DNA of 64,000 nucleotides from Hexactinellida sp. DTS-2022 (taxonomy: Eukaryota; Porifera; Hexactinellida). Positions 57,869 to 64,000 of the stretch are shown piece after piece. Positions within the stretch are counted from its first letter, which is position 1, and the number at the start of each line of letters is the position of its first letter. The stretch is from assembly GCA_028753945.1 (NCBI GenBank), contig JAPNXP010000001.1, forward strand, positions 13,320,501 to 13,384,500. The letters are read 5' to 3'. The notes under the pieces were generated by a model. It saw nothing but the letters and a program-made list of their open reading frames with translations. It did no database searches and had not been told where the DNA came from. Both the position numbers and the translations under genes were made by a program.

Positions 57869-58588
57869 AGGGTTGCCAACCCTCCCGCTTTGGCGGGAGT
57901 CTCCCGCATTTTGCCATTTTTTCTCTCATCCTCCCGACCTCCGCCAAACTTTTAAAACTCCCGCTTTTTGGAAATTGTTTATATACAGTCGACTCCGCTT
58001 AATTGGGTCACATTGGGACCAGGTCTTTTTGACCCGATTAAGCGGAGAAACCGATTAACCGAAAATATTTTAAGCCAAACTGTAATTCCGTCCCATAAAT
58101 CCGGTGAAAATTTGACCCTATTAAGCGGAGAAACCGATTAACCGAAAATATTTTAAGCCAAACTGTAATTCCGTCCCATAAATCCGGTGAAAATTTGACC
58201 CTATTAAGCGGAGAAACCGATTAACCGGTGTCCCGATTAAGCGGAGTCTACTGTATTTAGATTTTATGATAATTAAGTAAATAACGGGATTTGTTTTAAT
58301 TATTCAAGTAAATTAGTCAACCTACGAGCAACAAGTTTTTTTAGTTGTAGTTTTTAATTTTCAGTTTTTTTTCGAGTACCAAGTTTTTTTCCTAATTGTA
58401 GGTATCAAAACATACTAAATAATCATATTATATCGTTCTATTCATGATGGATTTTTAAAAATAGCATATATATTGAGTCTCCCGCTTTTCTCCCGCTTTT
58501 TCATCTTCGACCTCCCGCTTTTTGGTAAAACTCCCGCCAAAATTGGCAAAATCTCCCGCTTTTTTGTTTTCAGAGGTTGGCAACCCTG
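57869..58588. mobile_element. 720-bp hAT-like element with 9-bp target duplication
   Basis: The ends AGGGTTGCCAACC and GGTTGGCAACCCT are inverted, with CTCCCGC motifs at both ends. ATTTCCACT is duplicated at 57860-57868 and 58589-58597. Units A and B lack it. It carries a nested MITE. Confidence 0.88.
57986..58253. mobile_element. 268-bp pogo/Tigger-like MITE with internal 84-bp duplication
   Basis: The ends CAGTCGACTCCGCTTAAT and ATTAAGCGGAGTCTACTG are flanked by TA. An ~84-bp block starting near GACCCGATTAAGCGGAG is present twice in direct order. Confidence 0.88.
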
Positions 58589-58746
58589 ATTTCCACTTGC
58601 CTCTAAGTGATATTTAACTTCCACCAACAGTTCCATAAGAGCCATTAACCACTGCATCTATATTTAGCTAACAACTGCTATACAGATAGTTATTAACCAC
58701 TTGGTTAACCACTCCCTCTGTTTGATACCTTCTCTGTCTCCTCTAG

Positions 58747-58885
58747 ACTACACCTCGTATTCCTCTCCTCTCCAGTCTCCCTCTCGTTCTCATCTGATTA
58801 TTCGTATTTGGAACTAACTTAGTGTTTATTTGTGTATTCTCTTGTTTGTATTTATCAATAAACACTCTCTCAATTGAATTCTGGT
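58747..58885 (+). terminator. NLR-C terminal noncoding exon and poly(A) signal
   Basis: The exon begins after the conserved acceptor. AATAAA lies at 58857-58862. Confidence 0.65.
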
Positions 58886-58933
58886 CGATATGATTGAGTC
58901 TACTGTATATTAATTACTAGCATAAGTGTACTT

Positions 58934-59079
58934 CAGTAGTTCCCAATCTGGAAGCATGGAACCCTTAAGTATACACGGGTGGCTGTAGGGTGTCCACAAG
59001 ATGTATTAAGGGTCAATGGGAGGGGTCCAAAGAATGACTATAAGGGGGCACTTTTGTAAAATGTTGGGAATCTCTACTG
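58934..59079. mobile_element. 146-bp hAT-like MITE, unit C copy
   Basis: It is the partner of 34816-34960, with ends CAGTAGTTCCCAATCTG and GGGAATCTCTACTG. Here the ends match each other better. Confidence 0.6.
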
Positions 59080-59555
59080 TAACCACCTCATATTATAATA
59101 CTCATCTATTGAGTTGATAGAAACAAATAAGTGTTTTAGGACTTAGAAGCGAGATATTTAACTCGTTAACTCTAACTAGCAGCATGACAATTGGTAGCAC
59201 TTCCCATAGCTCGATACAAATCCAATTCTAACCAAATTGTTATTATTTGTAACAGCGACGTTAATCACGAGAGCTCATGTGTGGAATCTGAAGTTAATAT
59301 AACAGCTGTTTCTCTGGGAATTAGCAGAACATAATCGCTTCGCAAACTAGGAAAGTGGAGCGAACCTAAATTCAATTGTAGCCAGTTCCCGCCTTCGTAA
59401 ATGAGCGCTCTTTTCGGTTCCTTTGTACTATCAATTAGGGGCATTATTCGTTTGAAACAATATAAGAATAGGTTTCTACCATATGAATTATCTATTAATG
59501 CACTCATACTGAATTTGCCAACCTAAGACAGCTAAATCTCCTGATTTTCAGACTT

Positions 59556-59719
59556 CAGTAGAACCTCGTTAGTACGAACACGGTTAATACCAATTTATGG
59601 ATAAGATGAACAAACAGTTCCACAAATCAGGTCCCTACAATGGCTATTCAATGGGTATTACTCCGGAAAAAGCGAACAATTTTTACCTTCCGTCGGTTCG
59701 TATTAACGAGGTACCACTG
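59556..59719. mobile_element. 164-bp MITE, unit C copy of 3902-4067
   Basis: The ends CAGTAGAACCTCGTTAGTAC and TTAACGAGGTACCACTG are inverted. Confidence 0.78.
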
Positions 59720-59802
59720 TACTTTAATTTCTAAGGTTTCGCTCACTCGGTGTTTTTATGAGTGCCTAACATTAAATTGAGAAATGGCTTACACTGCCTG
59801 AC

Positions 59803-60340
59803 TACATAGGCGTCGACCATGCCGGGGCGGTCAGGCATGAAAAAATCATGCAAGAGCGGCCACTGTTCCGCCCCGGGATAAATTCGATTGGATTCGATTG
59901 GAACCCAAAATTTTGATTTCGGCTGAACAAAAAATTCTAAATCGATCCATATCATCTCTGCTCGAAACATAAATCAGTGACAGTTGAAATTCATCCTCGG
60001 GAAAAGTATTTTTGATCCTAGTTCAGCACGAACCTATTTGATTCGGATTAACCTATTTAGTTCGTTGAGAAATAAACTAATTAGGTTTGTCCGAAATTAA
60101 TTCGAACCGTTAAAGCCGCCATGTTTATAGCAAGAATGCAATGTATTTGTTGTGTGAGAAAGATTAATAGAAAGCGATTTATTGAGAAATTTTAATCAAC
60201 ATAAACCCAACCTTTGGAAAAAGTTATACAATAGGTAAAACAACTTTTCAGAGACACGATTTATACTAGGTGATATTTCAGAGCTCGTTTCAGAGCTCGC
60301 CCCTTCATGATCTTCCGAAAAATGGATAAGTTCGACGCCA
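59803..60340. mobile_element. 538-bp hAT-like element, unit C only
   Basis: The ends ATAGGCGTCGACC and TTCGACGCC are inverted. CTGCCTGAC is repeated at both borders (59794-59802 and 60341-60349). Units A and B read straight through (CTGCCTGACCATGATATAC). The ends are related to those at 13619 and 41116. Confidence 0.82.
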
Positions 60341-60516
60341 CTGCCTGACCATGACCATGTGATCGTACATTTTCCAAATTAGGAAACTGATCAATAGAAC
60401 CTTTCAAAAGTATTCGATAACATAGGACTAAGATCCCAGAAATTAGTTAAATGAACTTAACAAATACGTCCAAGAAAACAAAATAATGTCCTTATTAGGC
60501 AGAAACTGTAAAAATG
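60341..60516. other. Last stretch of NLR 3' flank homology
   Basis: Resembles about 4145-4380 and 35520-35760. The tandem-unit homology on the NLR-C side ends here at a Gypsy fragment. Confidence 0.6.
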
Positions 60517-61600
60517 TCCTTGAGAGGCGCATATAAAACACTTTAGCTCGTTCCCTTATGGCACGTCGGTTGTAATTCCCTCTTTCGACTCCGAATACCC
60601 TTGCATCGGTTCCCCAGTCGTTATGGCCAGATTACTAGAGTCTCGTCTCGGCGACAGGGGCTGCACTTGCAACGGACTGCACTCGACAGCCGCGGTCTCG
60701 GGCTATGCCCTTTCCGCAAACATCTTCCGAAGTGTGGTGCTGAACTGGAGTACCTCTTCTGCCGACATAGTGTCTTCTTTCGCTTAACCCAATCCTTCAG
60801 CTTCTGCTGGACCTCTGGCGGGTCTGGGATACCATAAGGATACAAGCAGACTTCCGTGCAGCCCTGCTTGTGTTGCTTCTTCTAGGTAACGAGTGCAGAA
60901 GTCCTGCACTGGTTCTCCGGGTCCCAGGCCATTTACGGAAATTTGCTGCAGCTTCGAAACTATCTACTTCGGGGTCGAGCCTTTCTTTCAGTTAGGCAAA
61001 TGCCTCCTAAAGGTTTTCTTTGCCCATTGCTCCTAAGACTACTTTTCCTCGAGACGGCCTCTTTCCACACACGCGGGAAGGAGTGGGACTGCCACTTTCT
61101 GCTCCATGCCAGAAACGGCGCTACGAATAGTGGTCGCCATGCTGCGATTGTTTGCCCCTCTCTGAGTGGGGATCGCAACGGTAAGGGTGTTGCCATTGCT
61201 GAATACGTTTAGTGATTATGATTAGGGTAAGGCACGATATAGAGCGATAATAAATTAATCTAATATAAATACTCAACAGTATGCGATGACCTATAGGATT
61301 AAACGAGCTGTCCTTTTATATACTATCTAACTACCTAGGCCTAAACTATTGCGCCTTGGATTGTACAAATATGGGTGTACCGAATTCTGTAACAGTCACA
61401 TAAATCCTGTGAAATTTTCACCCCATTAAGCGGAGAATTTTATTATCCGTTGGCTCTATTAAACGGAGTCGAATGTATATATTATTGTTGATTCTATAGC
61501 ACTTTTGAACAAAACATTTCATTTGTAAATGACGAGAATGGGTCAAAGTACAGTTAAACTCGGATACACGTACCATAGGGAAAGACTTGATAGACACAAA
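60517..61600 (-). mobile_element. Ty3/Gypsy fossil fragment, unit C (gag and leader)
   Basis: The gag region of the same family as 7142-11115 (minus strand, about 61200-60517) is followed upstream by leader-like sequence to about 61600. It is broken. A pogo-like MITE remnant lies inside it at about 61389-61480. Confidence 0.75.
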
Positions 61601-61953
61601 ATATCTATTACAATTGTCAGGATGGTCCTGGCAGGAGTACACTAGAGGGAGTCTAGTGTGGCGACAGTGCGGGGAGGAGCGTGCCTGTGGCAGAGAGCTT
61701 CCGGAAGTACGGTGGTAACAGGGACGGACGGGCTAAGGTCCAGGTGGCCGAGGGGCTCGAAGCTGACCTAAGTCAATCGATCCAATTGATAGCCATCCTT
61801 AACTTCCTATTACATGATAATACATTTCGATGCCCTACTCCAACCAATTTTGCGCAAAATGTGTATAATGATTACTATAATCATTTAAATCTATTCTCAG
61901 AAATATATCCTCCTCGGGGATTTATGGAGTTCGGCGCCGATGGTTTCTTATTT
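61601..61953. other. Unassigned segment, GC-rich at first
   Basis: About 61625-61770 is GC-rich in an AT-rich surround. No ATG-started frame of note and no family resemblance was found. It ends at the target duplication of the next element. Confidence 0.4.
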
Positions 61954-63174
61954 GGGAAAATTCCAAAAATACTCAAGTTTTTTTAAAATTTCCAAATATA
62001 CTCAACAATACTCAACTATTTGTAAATATACTCAAGTTTTTCCAAATATACTCAAGTTTTACCGGATTATTCCAAATATACTCAAGTTTTATTGGATTAT
62101 TCCAAATATACTCAAGTTTTATTGGATTATTGAAACTAGTATGGAGATCCCAACCACAAAAATATTTATTAGTACAATCTGCTCGTCTGCTCTACGCGCG
62201 TCCTTACAACTTGTACTCGGGCCTACGGCCCTCGCTTGTATTTAAAGCATGTTCCTTTTCAAATTAAATGTCGTTCTTGATGAGTGGCCCCTAGCTGTCT
62301 ATTTATATCCGTTCATCCTTGCTACAGGTTTCTATAAGGACAGATTAAATAATTTGGATATTTATGCAAATTTGAACAGATAATTTTCTAGATATATAAG
62401 CTTGTCCGTGTATAATAATATACCAATTCCAAATAAAAATTAAATATCACTAAGAAACTGTACCAGTGTACCCCTAACTTTGGGATGTGGAGAAGTTATT
62501 GTATTGATTGATAATAATTTGATATCAAATACCACAATGGAATGTTATAAATGTATGGCTAGACAGACAGACACAAATAACTGATTAGATGCCTGAACTT
62601 CCTCTCGATCAATTAGATTACAGTCTCAGTATTCCATAATGCACACTTAACATTTGACAGACACTAAAGCATTCAATTATATTAAATAATTGAATGCTAA
62701 CTGCTAATCCATACTGAAACAACCCTTGAATTTAATTGACTAAAGGTTTTGACACCTTTTGTGATGGAAGATATGAATATCTTTTTAGATATTGAACTTG
62801 TTTGTACATACAGTATTCCCCACCCCACTGCCAAATTTTAGGTCTGTAGCTTTTACCAGTTCCTCAATCAATTCTGAACAAACACACAAACAAACAAACA
62901 CAAAAACATTGTGATTTAATATATAAAATAGACTAAATATAGCCTTTCTAAACTTGAGTAGATCTGTGAATTTACTGAAAAGTTGAGTAGATTTGGAATT
63001 TATTGAAAAAACTTGAGCAGAATTGGAATTATTCTGAAAAACTTGAGTAGAATTGGAATTATTTTTAAAAACTTGAGTAGATTCGGAAAGATCTAGTTTG
63101 ATATTTGAGTATCAGTAAAAAGTTGAGTATATTTGGAAATTTAAAAAAAAATTGAGTATTTTTGGAATTTTCCC
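61954..63174. mobile_element. 1.2-kb element with minisatellite ends and 10-bp target duplication
   Basis: The ends GGGAAAATTCCAAAAATACT and AGTATTTTTGGAATTTTCCC (with one mismatch) are inverted. TTTCTTATTT is duplicated at 61944-61953 and 63175-63184. Both ends run into ~25-30-bp tandem repeats of the type CCAAATATACTCAAGTTTTA, in opposite orientation. The middle (about 62175-62940) is another element. No transposase. The layout recalls Mutator-like elements. Confidence 0.85.
62175..62940 (+). mobile_element. Cassette-plus-CA-tail element nested in the minisatellite element
   Basis: It begins with a GC-rich cassette (GCTCGTCTGCTCTACGCGCG; hairpin GGGCC-TAC-GGCCC) and ends with an ACAAACAAACAAACAC run and GATTTAATATATAAAATAGA, the same order as the element at 44573. 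It has no satellite array. Its exact borders are unsure. Confidence 0.5.
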
Positions 63175-63417
63175 TTTCTTATTTTATTGGTTTTAGTAAT
63201 TTGCATACAGAATTTGAAGGCAACTTACTTACTTAAATGATATCTTGTATTAATTTTCTTAAATTGCTATGCAAATTGGCAGTGCCGCGTTTTCATAACA
63301 TATTATCACATAAGTAATCACTACTACAACTGATTACTATAATCTATATTGAAATAATTGTTACACAGAGAATAGATGCGAGCAAGCATGATCCAAGTTG
63401 AATTACATCAAATAGAG
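63175..63417. other. 3' flank of the RBR-type gene
   Basis: AT-rich, with no further feature seen. It would hold the 3' UTR of the minus-strand gene that follows. Confidence 0.4.
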
Positions 63418-63999
63418 TTACAAAATAGTCTGTCTAGGTGCTGGTACACAACCTATCAATCCATTCCACGAAGTACTCTTGCAGATTAGTAAACCATCTT
63501 TCATAGGAGTTAAACAAATGAAGCAAAAAACATACTTGCAATATTTGCAAGTCATCATATTACATCCACTAAGATGATGATGAATAGTTGAGCACTTAGG
63601 GCACGCTCTCTCTTTAGGAACTTTGGATAATTTCCCCTGCCTGTCAATGAATTCTATCATAGGAGATCGCTCAAGAATTTCTTTTTTCTGCTTAGTGCAA
63701 TCACGATTCCCACATATTTGAGTGTTGCCTGGATTTTTCCATTCCTTCATGCAATACCAACATAAAATATAAGGTTTGCTCCTCTTTCTTGTGCAAACAA
63801 TACATTGAACTTGAACCCCATTGCTTCCATGTCGTTGACAGTAGCTCTTGCAGGTGGGGCACTGTTGTATATCTTGACTGGCACAGAAGTTAACTGAAAT
63901 AGCCGTGGTTAAAAATTGCTTTTCATCCTCTTTAGGAAGTCCAAAAGTGATAACATCCTTAAAATCAATAATGTAAGTACAACAAACACAACTTATTTC
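63418..63999 (-). CDS. RBR-type ubiquitin-ligase-like protein, IBR + Rcat part (partial at right edge)
   Basis: The frame is open from the window edge to the stop at 63418-63420, 193 codons. A cysteine-rich IBR-like stretch comes first (CPTC, CIVC, CWYC, CGNRDC), then a RING2/Rcat-like finger: CPKC...SGCNMMTCKYC...FCFIC. In RBR ligases the cysteine of the GCNHM motif takes ubiquitin as a thioester; here that cysteine is present but the usual H is M (GCNMM). RING1 would lie upstream, outside the window. After the finger there are only about 30 more residues. RBR enzymes move ubiquitin from an E2 to a substrate in the cytosol. The gene lies beyond the NLR array on the opposite strand; no operon-like or functional link is implied. 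I cannot say whether the edge falls inside an exon. Confidence 0.82.
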   Translation of the reverse strand, partial: EISCVCCTYIIDFKDVITFGLPKEDEKQFLTTAISVNFCASQDIQQCPTCKSYCQRHGSNGVQVQCIVCTRKRSKPYILCWYCMKEWKNPGNTQICGNRDCTKQKKEILERSPMIEFIDRQGKLSKVPKERACPKCSTIHHHLSGCNMMTCKYCKYVFCFICLTPMKDGLLICKSTSWNGLIGCVPAPRQTIL

Positions 64000-64000
64000 A

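Larger units (their letters stand above)
56977..58746 (+). other. NLR-C 3'-UTR intron
   Basis: The donor after 56976 and the acceptor CTCCTCTAG ending at 58746 match NLR-A and NLR-B. It carries two insertions of its own (57151-57360 and 57869-58588). No gene is seen. Confidence 0.62.

Noticed and set aside
61681-61986. Possible 101-codon frame crossing 61681-61986
   Set aside because: It needs a non-ATG start, runs from unassigned GC-rich sequence into the minisatellite end of a transposon, and resembles nothing I know.

Overview
The window looks like AT-rich nuclear DNA from an invertebrate, most likely an early-branching one. The reasons are intron-containing genes with GT-AG sites, TATA promoters and poly(A) signals, together with a dense load of small transposons. 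A family of NACHT-LRR (NLR) genes with death-fold N-termini fits the large NLR families known from sponges and cnidarians. I lean to a sponge, but cannot prove the species from the sequence.

The backbone is a head-to-tail tandem array of three plus-strand NLR genes. NLR-A is cut by the left edge (its last 306 codons are at 2-922). NLR-B (coding exon 30036-33408) and NLR-C (53598-56976) are whole, and both give proteins of exactly 1113 residues with the order DED-like, DED-like, NACHT, winged-helix/NLR linker, LRR. Each gene has the same inferred frame: a TATA promoter, three short leader exons without any ATG, an intron of about 6 kb, one large coding exon that starts 10-16 nt after a splice acceptor, an intron just after the stop, and a short terminal exon with a poly(A) signal. 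Each spacer between genes holds two copies of the promoter/leader module (14.5 and 23.4 kb before NLR-B; 42.9 and 44.4 kb before NLR-C). A site close to an NF-kB motif is conserved upstream of all four TATA boxes. The three LRR regions are nearly identical except at the exposed residues of the LRR beta strands, where they differ at almost every position.

The duplicated 3' flank also carries a minus-strand 7TM receptor pseudogene (5.6-6.7 kb and 36.7-37.8 kb). Fossil fragments of one Ty3/Gypsy retrotransposon family follow on the minus strand (7.1-11.1, 38.0-39.2 and 60.5-61.6 kb).

The rest is intron and spacer filled with DNA transposons. These include a 5.1 kb element with TIRs over 1 kb long and a 9-bp target duplication (16962-22110), many pogo/Tc1-like MITEs flanked by TA, and hAT-like MITEs with 8-9 bp duplications. 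A composite satellite element with cassettes of four 3-nt-loop hairpins sits in the first intron of the NLR-C leader (44573-47313). A 1.2 kb element has minisatellite ends and a 10-bp target duplication (61954-63174). Several insertions are present in one repeat unit and absent at the matching place in another, so the order of events can be read directly.

At the right edge a minus-strand gene (63418-63999, open at the edge) encodes an IBR plus Rcat-type zinc-finger protein of the RBR ubiquitin-ligase kind. It lies outside the NLR array.
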